DNA of 64,000 nt from Frankia sp. RB7 (GTDB taxonomy: Bacteria > Pseudomonadota > Alphaproteobacteria > Rhizobiales > Xanthobacteraceae), in contig JAUEPE010000002.1 in the NCBI GenBank assembly GCA_030403585.1, positions 1 through 64,000 of the forward strand, written 5' to 3'. The notes beneath the pieces were generated by a model that saw nothing but the letters and a program-made list of their open reading frames with translations, was not told the origin of the DNA and did not search any database. The first letter of the stretch is position 1, and every line of letters starts with the position of its first letter. This document shows positions 41,854 to 51,670 of the stretch, one piece after another. Made by a program: the position numbers and the translations under genes.

Positions 41854-44118
41854 TTGAACAGTCTTCGTATGTTGCGGTCGGCCGTGTTGGCGACTGCGTC
41901 GGCTTGGGTTTTGTTACCGCAGACATCGCTCGCTCAATCGTCGGCACAAAATGGCGCGCAGAGCCTGCCGCCGGTGAACGTGGCTGCACCGGAGCAGCGC
42001 CGCCGCGCCGCCGTTCGCGCACCGCGCCGGACGCAGGGCCCGGTGCAGACGGCCAACAACCGGAATCCTCAGCCGCAGCGTAACGTCGCAATTGTCGAGA
42101 CGCCGCGCGGACCGGTGCAGGGCTACGTCGCTCATCGCAGCTCGTCCGCGACCAAGACCAACACGCCGATCATGGAGACGCCGCAGTCGGTATCGGTTGT
42201 CGGCGCCGAGCAGATCCGCGACCAGAAGCCGAACAAGCTCGACGAAGTCCTGCGCTACACCGCCGGCGTGCGTGCTGGAACGTTTGGCGCAGACACGCGC
42301 AACGACTGGTTTCTGATCCGCGGCTTCAAGTCCGATGACGTCGGGCTGTTCCTCGACGGCATGCAGCTGTTCTACACGTCCTATGCGAGCTGGAAGCTGC
42401 AGCCCTTCAACCTGGAGCGCGTGGACATCCTGCGCGGCCCGTCGGCGGTGTTGTACGGTGGATCGAGCCAGGGCGGCATCGTCAATGCAATTTCAAAGAT
42501 GCCGCCGTCCGAGCCGATCCGCTACGTCGAGACCGGCGTCAACAATTTCGGCAACGCCTACGTAGCGTTCGATTTCGGTGGGCCGGTGGCGACCGCAACC
42601 GAGCAGGGCAAGTTGCTCTACCGCATCGTCGGCCAGGTCCAGAACGGCGGCACCCAGGTCGACTTCACGCCTGACAACAACTACTTCATTGCACCGTCCG
42701 TGACCTGGAAACCCGACGCAGACACCTCGTTCACGGTTTTGGCGTCGGCCTCCAAGCAGGATACGCGTGGCATTGGCTTCTTGCCGTATGTCGGCACGGT
42801 CGTTGACGCGCCCTGGGGGAAGATTCCGACCAGCCGTTTTGTCGGTGACCCCAGCGTTGACAGGTTCACGCGAGAGCAGGAGATGGTCGGCTATCAGTTC
42901 GAACGCAACCTGTCCGATAGCGTCACGTTCCGCCAGAACGCACGCTTTGCCCATGTCGATGTGACCTATTCGACGCTCTATGGCCTTGGCTACGCGACGA
43001 CGGCGGCCGCCGCCAATCTCGCACGCGGCAACTTCTTCACCAATGGCGTCGCCAATCAGGCCAATCTCGATAACCAGCTCGAATATCGCTTTGCGACGGG
43101 ACCGCTCCAGCACACCTCGTTGTTCGGCGTTGACCTGAAGCACTACACGATCGACGATTATCAGGGGTTTGGCGCGGCGACGTCACTCAATCTGCTCAAC
43201 CCAGTGTATACGCCGACGGCGACGTTCAGCGGTGCGCCGTACCAGAACGCCACGCTGACGCAGAAGCAGGTCGGCGTCTATGCGCAGGACCAGATCAAGC
43301 TCGATCGCTTCACACTTGTGTTGTCCGGTCGCAACGACTGGGTGGATACCTACAACGATAGCCACATCGGCACGAGCATGGGCCGCGCCGACAGCGCATT
43401 CTCCGGCCGCGCCGGCTTGATCTATAATTTCGATTTCGGATTGGCGCCCTACGTCTCCTACGCAACGAGCTTCAACCCGATCATCGGAACCAATTTCACG
43501 CTGACCCCGCCCCAGCTCTATTTGCCGGAAACCGCCAAGCAGACGGAAGTGGGCGTGAAGTATCAGCCGCTGGGCTTCGACGGTCATTTCGGCATCGCCT
43601 TCTTCGACCTGAAGCGGACGAACGTGCTCACGACCGATCCCAACAATTCGCTGCGTTCTGTGCAGACTGGAGAGGTGACCTCACGAGGCATCGAGCTCGA
43701 GGCGGTGGCGAACGTGATGCCGGGCCTGAAGGTGACGGCTTCTCATACGGTCTATGACATCTTCGTCAGTCGCGATCTCGACGCCAGCTTGATCGGCAAG
43801 GTGCCGACCAACACGCCGAGCCAGCTCACGTCAGGCTGGGCCGATTACACCATCCAGTCCGGGCTGTTCACCGGGCTCGGCTTTGGCGGTGGCGTCCGCT
43901 ATGTCGGAAAATCCTACGCCGACAACGTAAACACGTTGGTTGTGCCGTCTTATGTGTTGGGCGACGCTGCCATTCACTACGAGTGGCAGGGATGGCGATA
44001 CGCGCTCAACGTTGCCAACATTACGGACAAGATCTACGTCGGAAGCTGTTCGTCTTCATCCGCCTGCTTCTACGGCGACCGCCGCCGCGTCACCGCCAGC
44101 GCGTCCTACAAGTGGTGA
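41854..44118 (+). CDS. TonB-dependent siderophore receptor
   Basis: Outer-membrane ferric-siderophore transporter, 754 residues. A signal peptide ends LLPQTSLAQS. A linker with poly-basic residues leads to the plug domain (NTPIMETPQSVSVVGAEQI, LRYTAGVRAG, RGFKSDDVGLFLDGM, RGPSAVLYGGSSQGG), and a 22-strand barrel ends ASYKW with the required terminal aromatic. The start is TTG at 41854 with GGGGTGG upstream; an ATG at 41869 would keep the signal peptide. No signal-transduction N-domain is seen. It is followed by a PepSY gene, typical of iron uptake loci. Confidence 0.93.
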   Translation: MNSLRMLRSAVLATASAWVLLPQTSLAQSSAQNGAQSLPPVNVAAPEQRRRAAVRAPRRTQGPVQTANNRNPQPQRNVAIVETPRGPVQGYVAHRSSSATKTNTPIMETPQSVSVVGAEQIRDQKPNKLDEVLRYTAGVRAGTFGADTRNDWFLIRGFKSDDVGLFLDGMQLFYTSYASWKLQPFNLERVDILRGPSAVLYGGSSQGGIVNAISKMPPSEPIRYVETGVNNFGNAYVAFDFGGPVATATEQGKLLYRIVGQVQNGGTQVDFTPDNNYFIAPSVTWKPDADTSFTVLASASKQDTRGIGFLPYVGTVVDAPWGKIPTSRFVGDPSVDRFTREQEMVGYQFERNLSDSVTFRQNARFAHVDVTYSTLYGLGYATTAAAANLARGNFFTNGVANQANLDNQLEYRFATGPLQHTSLFGVDLKHYTIDDYQGFGAATSLNLLNPVYTPTATFSGAPYQNATLTQKQVGVYAQDQIKLDRFTLVLSGRNDWVDTYNDSHIGTSMGRADSAFSGRAGLIYNFDFGLAPYVSYATSFNPIIGTNFTLTPPQLYLPETAKQTEVGVKYQPLGFDGHFGIAFFDLKRTNVLTTDPNNSLRSVQTGEVTSRGIELEAVANVMPGLKVTASHTVYDIFVSRDLDASLIGKVPTNTPSQLTSGWADYTIQSGLFTGLGFGGGVRYVGKSYADNVNTLVVPSYVLGDAAIHYEWQGWRYALNVANITDKIYVGSCSSSSACFYGDRRRVTASASYKW

Positions 44119-44152
44119 GGCAAATTGTACGGCTCGGCGAGGGGAGGGTTTC

Positions 44153-45289
44153 GTGAAGGCGCGCACGGTCAGACTCTGGTCCGTGGTCCACACCTGGACC
44201 AGCCTGATCTCGACCCTGTTCCTGCTTTTGCTCTGCCTGACCGGACTGCCCCTGATCTTCCATCACGAGATCGATGAACTCCTGGGCTACGCCCCCCAGC
44301 CCAAAGCTCATGCGAGCGCGGCGCGCGCGACGCCCCAAGTCGTCGCCGACGCTGCGCTCGCCGCCGATCCCGGCCGGGTCCTGCAATATGTTTCCTGGGA
44401 CAAGGACGAGCCCGGGCTGGTGATGGCGTTCACCAACAGCGCCCCCGACGGGCCGCCCGACAACGCGACCCTGCGCGCGTTCGATGCGGTCTCGGCCAAG
44501 ATGCTCGGGCCGGTCGGCGTCGGGCCGATGCTGATCGTGCTCAAGCTGCACACCGACATGTTCGCAGGACAAGCCGGAAAGCTGTTCCTCGGCGCGATGG
44601 GGTTGCTGTTCGCGGTCGCCATCGTCTCCGGCGTGGTGCTCTACTGGCCGTTTACCCGCCGCCAGCGCTTTGCCACCATCCGTGACAGTGCCGCGCGCCG
44701 CGTCCGCTGGCTCGACTGGCACAATCTGATCGGCGTGGTGACGGTGGCCTGGGCGCTGGTGGTGGGCTTGACCGGTGTCGTCAACACCTGGGCCGAGCTG
44801 ATGCTCAACCAATGGAAGGCGACCGAGCTCGCCAGCATGGTCGCGCCCTATGCCGGCAAGCCGCCGCCCGTGCATCTCGCCTCGCTCGACGATGTCGTCG
44901 CGCGCGCCAGGCAGGCGGCGCCCGGCATGGAGGTCGCCTTCATCGCCTTCCCGGGCACGCCGTTCACGTCCTCACACCATTTCGCCGCCTTTATGCGCGG
45001 CGACACGGTGCTGACGGCGCGGCTGCTGAAGCCGGTGCTGCTTGACGGCGAAACCGGGGAGGTGGCCGATACCCGCGCGCTGCCGCTCTATCTCCAGGTG
45101 CTGCTGATCTCGCAGCCGCTGCATTTCGGCGATTATGGGGGGATGCCGCTGAAAGTGATCTGGGCAGCGCTCGACGGGCTCACCATCGTTGTGATCGGCA
45201 GCGGCCTCTATCTCTGGGTGGCGCGGCGGCGCAAGCGCGCCCCCGCCAAGGCCGACGCATTCGCCAGACGAGCCCCGGTCCCGTTGTGA
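44153..45289 (+). CDS. PepSY-associated transmembrane protein (siderophore reduction/uptake type)
   Basis: Inner-membrane protein of 378 residues with four main helices. The N-terminal VVHTWTSLISTLFLLLLCLTG and the later WLDWHNLIGVVTVAW carry conserved histidines, as in the PiuB/PepSY_TM family, whose members are linked to ferric-siderophore reduction. PepSY-like periplasmic domains lie between helices. The start is GTG at 44153 with a strong GGGGAGGG site. It is 34 nt after the receptor gene and overlaps the next small gene, so all three form one unit. Confidence 0.88.
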   Translation: MKARTVRLWSVVHTWTSLISTLFLLLLCLTGLPLIFHHEIDELLGYAPQPKAHASAARATPQVVADAALAADPGRVLQYVSWDKDEPGLVMAFTNSAPDGPPDNATLRAFDAVSAKMLGPVGVGPMLIVLKLHTDMFAGQAGKLFLGAMGLLFAVAIVSGVVLYWPFTRRQRFATIRDSAARRVRWLDWHNLIGVVTVAWALVVGLTGVVNTWAELMLNQWKATELASMVAPYAGKPPPVHLASLDDVVARARQAAPGMEVAFIAFPGTPFTSSHHFAAFMRGDTVLTARLLKPVLLDGETGEVADTRALPLYLQVLLISQPLHFGDYGGMPLKVIWAALDGLTIVVIGSGLYLWVARRRKRAPAKADAFARRAPVPL

Positions 45290-45519
45290 TGCATGGCTCC
45301 TCTGACCCCGCGCGCCTGTGGATACGTGTCTTTGCTGCACCTATACTGCTCGCGGCCGCGACCATCACGGGTCTTCTGGCAGCGTTGCTGTGGGGAACGG
45401 TTGGCCAGTATGTCGCCTGGGTGACAGTCGGGGCCCCCGTGCTGGTCGTCAGCTGGGTTTGGGTGCGCCGCCGCACCAAGAAAAACGTGCGATTTTCGCG
45501 GGCGACGCGCGGCAACTAG
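45289..45519 (+). CDS. Small two-helix membrane protein of the siderophore operon
   Basis: A 76-residue protein with two hydrophobic helices (FAAPILLAAATITGLLAALLWG and YVAWVTVGAPVLVVSWVWV) and a basic tail RRRTKKNVRFSR. Its ATG overlaps the PepSY stop (TGATG), indicating translational coupling. Small DUF3649/DUF3325-like membrane proteins occur at this position in other siderophore loci; I can only say it looks similar in kind. Confidence 0.7.
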   Translation: MHGSSDPARLWIRVFAAPILLAAATITGLLAALLWGTVGQYVAWVTVGAPVLVVSWVWVRRRTKKNVRFSRATRGN

Positions 45520-45767
45520 CAGTCTTGGCCTGTGCGCGGCAATCCCAGAACTGCTACCCTGCAAAATTGTGGCCGGCCTTGCTGGGTCCTGCGATCTGCT
45601 CCATACCAGCCGCGGGGTGATTCCGGGATTTCGACCGATCTGGGAGCGGCAAAGGGCCTGAAAAGAGCGTGTCTTGCGCCCATTGGTGCACTGCGCTAAG
45701 GCTCAGAACAATTCCAAACTGGACGAATCCGTGGCTGTCCCGAGGCTGCGGGAAAAGAGGCTCGTCA
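45520..45767 (+). promoter_or_regulatory. nuo operon leader region
   Basis: 248 nt between the siderophore unit and nuoA, with no gene. The operon promoter must lie here or upstream. A weak candidate is TTGCGC at 45674-45679 with TAAGGC at 45697-45702 (17-nt spacer). Confidence 0.3.
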
Positions 45768-46133
45768 ATGAGCGGCATTCTACAGAACTATCTTCCACTC
45801 GTCGTCTTCATAGGGGTCGCTGCCCTCATCGGCCTGGTGCTGCTGATCGCCCCCTTCATCGTTGCGTTCCAGCAGCCGGACCCGGAAAAGCTCTCGGCGT
45901 ATGAGTGCGGCTTCAACGCCTTCGACGACGCCCGCATGAAGTTCGACGTCCGCTTCTATCTGGTCGCCATCCTCTTCATCATCTTCGACCTCGAAGTGGC
46001 GTTCCTGTTTCCGTGGGCAGTGGCGTTCGGCAAGCTTGGCGCGACCGGCTTCTGGTCCATGCTGGTGTTCCTCGCCGTGCTGACGGTGGGCTTCGCCTAT
46101 GAATGGAAGAAAGGCGCACTCGAATGGGATTGA
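45768..46133 (+). CDS. nuoA: NADH-quinone oxidoreductase subunit A
   Basis: Membrane subunit of complex I, 121 residues and three helices. The conserved loop [24 protein letters not shown] (with the loop cysteine) matches NuoA/ND3. The frame is open upstream, but the ATG at 45768 gives the family N-terminus. Its end overlaps nuoB by 10 nt. Confidence 0.97.
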   Translation: MSGILQNYLPLVVFIGVAALIGLVLLIAPFIVAFQQPDPEKLSAYECGFNAFDDARMKFDVRFYLVAILFIIFDLEVAFLFPWAVAFGKLGATGFWSMLVFLAVLTVGFAYEWKKGALEWD

Positions 46134-46711
46134 ACCCTGTGCCGTCCGCTGGCCCGGTGATCGCGCCGGCCCCCAAGGGCATTCTGGATCCGTCGACCGG
46201 AAGGCCGATCGGGGCCAATGATCCGTACTTCCTCGAGGTCAATCACGAGCTGTCCGACAAGGGCTTCTTCGTGGCTGCGACCGACGATCTCATCACCTGG
46301 GCCCGCACCGGCTCGCTGATGTGGATGACCTTCGGTCTTGCCTGCTGCGCGGTCGAGATGATGCAGGTGTCGATGCCGCGCTACGACGTCGAGCGCTTCG
46401 GCTTCGCGCCGCGTGCCTCGCCGCGCCAGTCCGACGTGATGATCGTCGCGGGCACCCTGACCAACAAGATGGCGCCGGCTTTGCGCAAGGTCTACGACCA
46501 GATGCCCGAGCCGCGCTACGTCATCTCGATGGGCTCCTGCGCCAATGGCGGCGGCTATTATCACTATTCCTATTCGGTCGTGCGCGGCTGCGACCGCATC
46601 GTGCCGATTGACATCTACGTGCCGGGCTGCCCGCCCACGGCGGAAGCGCTGCTCTACGGCGTGCTGCTGCTGCAGAAGAAGATCCGCCGCACCGGCACCA
46701 TCGAACGCTAA
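46124..46711 (+). CDS. nuoB: NADH-quinone oxidoreductase subunit B
   Basis: Carries iron-sulfur cluster N2, next to the quinone site. In 195 residues the cluster cysteines are in [18 protein letters not shown] and [11 protein letters not shown]. The N-terminal 35 residues form an alphaproteobacterial extension. The ATG at 46124 lies inside nuoA and is preferred over the GTG/ATG forms nearer 46103. Confidence 0.97.
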   Translation: MGLNPVPSAGPVIAPAPKGILDPSTGRPIGANDPYFLEVNHELSDKGFFVAATDDLITWARTGSLMWMTFGLACCAVEMMQVSMPRYDVERFGFAPRASPRQSDVMIVAGTLTNKMAPALRKVYDQMPEPRYVISMGSCANGGGYYHYSYSVVRGCDRIVPIDIYVPGCPPTAEALLYGVLLLQKKIRRTGTIER

Positions 46712-46722
46712 GGTTTTACGTC

Positions 46723-47337
46723 ATGGACGACGCCAAGCTCGACGCCCTGGGGCAGACGATCGTGAGCGCGCTTCCGGGCGCCGCCATCGGTCATTCGGTG
46801 GCCTTCAACCAGCTCACGGTTGATGTCGAGGCGAGCAAGATCGTCGAGGTGGTCAAGTACCTCCGCGACGATCCGAACTGCCGTTTCATCAACTTCACCG
46901 ACATTACGGCGGCCGACTATCCCGCGCGCGAAAAGCGTTTCGACGTCATCTATCACTTCCTGTCACCGGCCCTGAACACCCGCATCCGCCTCAAGGCCCA
47001 AGCCGACGAGACCACGCAGGTTCCGTCGCTGATCGAGGTGTTCCCCGGCGCCGACTGGTTCGAGCGCGAGGCCTACGACCTCTACGGCGTGTTCTTCGTC
47101 GGCCATCCCGACATGCGCCGGCTGCTCACCGATTACGGTTTCGAGGGCCATCCGCTGCGCAAGGATTTCCCGACCACCGGCTTCCTCGAAGTCCGCTACG
47201 ACGACCAGGAAAAGCGCGTGGTGTACGAGCCGGTCCGGCTCAACCAGGAATTCCGCAAGTTCGACTTTTTGTCTCCGTGGGAAGGCGCCGATTATCCGGT
47301 CCTTCCTGGCGATGAAAAAGCGGGACCGAAGGCCTGA
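46723..47337 (+). CDS. nuoC: NADH-quinone oxidoreductase subunit C
   Basis: Peripheral-arm subunit (30-kDa type), 204 residues. The signature [41 protein letters not shown] region (Rea[18 protein letters not shown]) is complete. It is a separate gene from nuoD, unlike the fused NuoCD of enterics. nuoD follows after 2 nt. Confidence 0.97.
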   Translation: MDDAKLDALGQTIVSALPGAAIGHSVAFNQLTVDVEASKIVEVVKYLRDDPNCRFINFTDITAADYPAREKRFDVIYHFLSPALNTRIRLKAQADETTQVPSLIEVFPGADWFEREAYDLYGVFFVGHPDMRRLLTDYGFEGHPLRKDFPTTGFLEVRYDDQEKRVVYEPVRLNQEFRKFDFLSPWEGADYPVLPGDEKAGPKA

Positions 47338-47339
47338 TC

Positions 47340-48536
47340 ATGAACGAGCAACCCGAACAGCTTCGCAATTTCACCATCAACTTCGGGCCGCAGCATCCGG
47401 CCGCGCACGGCGTGCTGCGTCTGGTGCTGGAGCTCGACGGCGAAGTCGTCGCCCGCGTCGACCCGCATATCGGCCTGCTTCACCGCGGCACCGAGAAGCT
47501 GATCGAGCAGAAGACCTATCTGCAGGCGATCCCTTATTTCGACCGGCTCGACTACGTCGCGCCGATGAACCAGGAGCACGCCTTTTGCCTCGCGGCCGAA
47601 AAGCTGCTCGGCATCGAGGTGCCCCGCCGCGGCCAGCTGATCCGCGTGCTCTATTGCGAGATCGGCCGCATCCTGTCGCATCTTCTCAACGTCACCACGC
47701 AGGCGATGGACGTCGGCGCGCTGACCCCGCCGCTGTGGGGTTTCGAAGAGCGCGAGAAGCTGATGGTGTTCTACGAGCGCGCCTCGGGCAGCCGTATGCA
47801 CGCAGCCTTCTTCCGCGTCGGCGGCGTGCATCAGGATCTGCCGCAGAAGCTGGTCGACGACATCGAGGCCTGGTGCGATCCGTTCCTGAAAGTGGTCGAG
47901 GATCTCGATCGCCTGCTCACCGCCAATCGCATTTTCAAGCAGCGCAACGTCGACATCGGCGTGGTGTCGCTGAAGGAAGCCTGGGAGTGGGGCTTTTCGG
48001 GCGTGATGGTGCGCGGCTCGGGCGCAGCCTGGGATCTGCGCAAGTCGCAGCCCTATGAGTGCTATGCCGAGATGGATTTCGACATTCCGATCGGCAAGAA
48101 CGGCGACTGCTACGACCGCTATCTGATCCGCATGGAAGAGATGCGCCAGTCCGTACGCATCATGAGGCAGTGCATCCAGAAGCTGAATGCGCCGGAGGGG
48201 AAGGGCCCCGTCGTCGTCGAAGACAACAAGGTCGCGCCGCCGCGCCGTGGCGAGATGAAGCGCTCGATGGAAGCGCTGATCCACCATTTCAAGCTCTATA
48301 CTGAAGGCGTTCATGTGCCGGCCGGCGAAGTCTACACCGCGGTCGAGGCGCCAAAGGGCGAGTTCGGCGTCTTTCTGATCTCCGACGGCACCAACAAGCC
48401 CTACAAGTGCAAGATCCGCGCGCCGGGCTTTGCCCATCTGCAGGCGATGGACCACATCTGCCGCGGCCATCTGCTCGCCGACGTCTCGGCCATTCTCGGT
48501 TCGCTCGACATCGTGTTCGGAGAGGTCGATCGGTGA
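47340..48536 (+). CDS. nuoD: NADH-quinone oxidoreductase subunit D
   Basis: 49-kDa-type subunit lining the quinone chamber, 398 residues. The N-terminal [14 protein letters not shown] contains the quinone-site histidine, [15 protein letters not shown] follows, and the product ends [13 protein letters not shown], the conserved DxxxGEVDR terminus. The stop codon overlaps the start of the next gene (TGATG at 48534-48538), which here is a methyltransferase and not nuoE. Confidence 0.97.
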   Translation: MNEQPEQLRNFTINFGPQHPAAHGVLRLVLELDGEVVARVDPHIGLLHRGTEKLIEQKTYLQAIPYFDRLDYVAPMNQEHAFCLAAEKLLGIEVPRRGQLIRVLYCEIGRILSHLLNVTTQAMDVGALTPPLWGFEEREKLMVFYERASGSRMHAAFFRVGGVHQDLPQKLVDDIEAWCDPFLKVVEDLDRLLTANRIFKQRNVDIGVVSLKEAWEWGFSGVMVRGSGAAWDLRKSQPYECYAEMDFDIPIGKNGDCYDRYLIRMEEMRQSVRIMRQCIQKLNAPEGKGPVVVEDNKVAPPRRGEMKRSMEALIHHFKLYTEGVHVPAGEVYTAVEAPKGEFGVFLISDGTNKPYKCKIRAPGFAHLQAMDHICRGHLLADVSAILGSLDIVFGEVDR

Positions 48537-49498
48537 TGGCGCAGCCGCCAATCCAGTTTGACCGTGCCTCGGGGGCCCTTGAAGGAGCCAACCTGTGGGA
48601 GCGGACGGCTGCCTTGGCGCTGGTGACGGGAGCGAAGATCTCGTCGCACTTCTCGCATATGGGTTACATCGCCTGCGCCAATTTGCTGGCGAAGACGCTG
48701 CCCGAGCGCGACATCGCGATCCGGCTCAATCCCGATGCGGTGTTCGAATTCCCTTATGGCGACGGGTATTGGAGCAAGCTGCTCGACCGCGCCTACAATT
48801 ACGAGGACGAGCTGGAGCTGTTGTTCTCGGACTCCATCGACGTCGATTACACGCTGCTCGATTGCGGCGCCAATTACGGCTATTGGTCGGTGCTGGTGTC
48901 GAGCAAGCCGTTCGGCGTCCACAAGTCGATCGCGATCGAGCCGTCGGGCCAGAACTATCCGAAGCTTGCCAACAACGCCCGCGTCAATGGCAACCGCTTC
49001 GAGACCATAAAATGCGCGATCGGCGCGGCACGCGGCACCGCGCGGCTGTCAGGCACCAAGCACGAGGCCTTCAGCATCGCCGGCGTTCCGTCGGACGGCG
49101 GCGAGGACGTGCCCGTTCTGGCGCTGGACAACCTCATCGACGACGGCAAGGTCGCGGCCAACGGCAAATATCTGATCAAGCTCGACGTCGAGGGCGTCGA
49201 GATCGAGGCGATCAAGGGCGGCGCCCGGCTGCTTCAGACCGACAGCGTCATCATGTGCGAGGAGCACGGCAGCGATCGCACCCACGCGGTGTCGCGCTAC
49301 ATCCTCGAACAGACCCCGATGAAGCTGATCGTGCTCGATCCGCGCACCAACCGGCTGGAGACCGTGACCGAGCTGTCGATCCTCGATCGCATCAAGGTCT
49401 CGACCCACGTCGGCTACAATGTTTTCGGCACCGCAAGCGCATTCTGGCAGGACAGGATCAATGCCCTGAATGCGAAAACCGCGCGCCGCGTGCAGTGA
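48536..49498 (+). CDS. FkbM-family SAM methyltransferase embedded in the nuo operon
   Basis: A 320-residue protein with no standard complex I role. Residues about 100-260 form a Methyltransf_21 (FkbM) domain: motif I LLDCGANYGYWSVL near residue 102, IAIEPSGQNY (acidic post-I), and KYLIKLDVEGVEIEAIKGGA, the family's DVEG signature. Its ATG lies in the nuoD stop codon, so translation should be coupled, and nuoE follows after 11 nt. FkbM enzymes mostly O-methylate sugars and secondary metabolites. A role in modifying a complex I subunit, quinone or envelope glycan is only inference. Confidence 0.88.
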   Translation: MAQPPIQFDRASGALEGANLWERTAALALVTGAKISSHFSHMGYIACANLLAKTLPERDIAIRLNPDAVFEFPYGDGYWSKLLDRAYNYEDELELLFSDSIDVDYTLLDCGANYGYWSVLVSSKPFGVHKSIAIEPSGQNYPKLANNARVNGNRFETIKCAIGAARGTARLSGTKHEAFSIAGVPSDGGEDVPVLALDNLIDDGKVAANGKYLIKLDVEGVEIEAIKGGARLLQTDSVIMCEEHGSDRTHAVSRYILEQTPMKLIVLDPRTNRLETVTELSILDRIKVSTHVGYNVFGTASAFWQDRINALNAKTARRVQ

Positions 49499-49509
49499 GA
49501 GAATAAGAG

Positions 49510-50121
49510 ATGTCCGTTCGCCGATTAGCACCGAAGGAAGTCCAGCCCGCGAGCTTCGCGTTCACGGACGAGAACCTTGCGTTCGCCAAGCAGCAGATCG
49601 CGAAATATCCGGCCGGCCGGCAAGCGTCTGCCGTCATCGCCATCCTCTGGCGCGTCCAGGAGCAGCACGACGGCTGGGTCTCGGAGGCCGCGATCCGCGC
49701 CGTCGCCGACCTGCTCGACATGCCCTATATCCGCGTGCTCGAAGTCGCGACCTTCTACACGATGTTTCAGCTCGCTCCCGTCGGCAAGAAGGCCCACGTC
49801 CAGGTCTGCGGCACTACGCCGTGCCGCCTGCGTGGCGCCGAAGATCTCATCCACGTCTGCGAGAGCCGGATCCATCACGATCCCTTCCATCTCTCCAAGG
49901 ACGGCAATTTCAGCTGGGAAGAGGTGGAGTGCCTCGGCGCCTGCGTGAACGCGCCAATGGTGCTGATCGGCAAGGACACCTATGAAGACCTGACCAAGGA
50001 AACGTTCGGCAAGGTGCTCGACGGCTTTGCTTCCGGCAATCCGCCGAAGCCCGGTCCGCAGAACGGCCGCCAGTTCTCGGCGCCGGCGGGCGGGCCGACC
50101 ACGCTGAAGGAGACCTCCTGA
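49510..50121 (+). CDS. nuoE: NADH-quinone oxidoreductase subunit E
   Basis: 24-kDa-type subunit with [2Fe-2S] cluster N1a, 203 residues. The cluster cysteines are in [12 protein letters not shown] and [10 protein letters not shown]. The N-terminal helical part includes [12 protein letters not shown] Pro/Gly-rich tail of about 30 residues extends past the usual core. The stop overlaps the start of the small membrane-protein gene (TGATG). Confidence 0.96.
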   Translation: MSVRRLAPKEVQPASFAFTDENLAFAKQQIAKYPAGRQASAVIAILWRVQEQHDGWVSEAAIRAVADLLDMPYIRVLEVATFYTMFQLAPVGKKAHVQVCGTTPCRLRGAEDLIHVCESRIHHDPFHLSKDGNFSWEEVECLGACVNAPMVLIGKDTYEDLTKETFGKVLDGFASGNPPKPGPQNGRQFSAPAGGPTTLKETS

Positions 50122-50324
50122 TGGGTCTTCCGTATCGAGCAATCGAAGGGAGCGAAGCCGTGAACAAATGGGGCTTCGTCGCCATGCATGCCGCAGGCGC
50201 GGCCGTCTTCATGTTCCTGCTGCAGCGCTTCGTGATGAACGCGACGCAGGAAACCAGTCTGCTCTGGGCGCTGACCTTCGCCGTCTGCGCCGCCGGGCTT
50301 GCCTACAAGCAAGCCAATCGCTGA
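50121..50324 (+). CDS. Small membrane protein between nuoE and nuoF
   Basis: A 67-residue protein that is not one of the 14 core subunits. Two hydrophobic stretches (FVAMHAAGAAVFMFLLQRFVM and WALTFAVCAAGLAYKQ) suggest two helices joined by NATQETS. It starts in the nuoE stop codon; a GTG at 50160 preceded by GAAGGGAG is a possible shorter start. nuoF begins 15 nt later. The position suggests an accessory or assembly factor for complex I; no family is recognised. Confidence 0.7.
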   Translation: MGLPYRAIEGSEAVNKWGFVAMHAAGAAVFMFLLQRFVMNATQETSLLWALTFAVCAAGLAYKQANR

Positions 50325-50339
50325 TCGGAAAGCACTGAC

Positions 50340-51665
<1,326 letters not shown>

Positions 51666-51670
51666 GAAGC

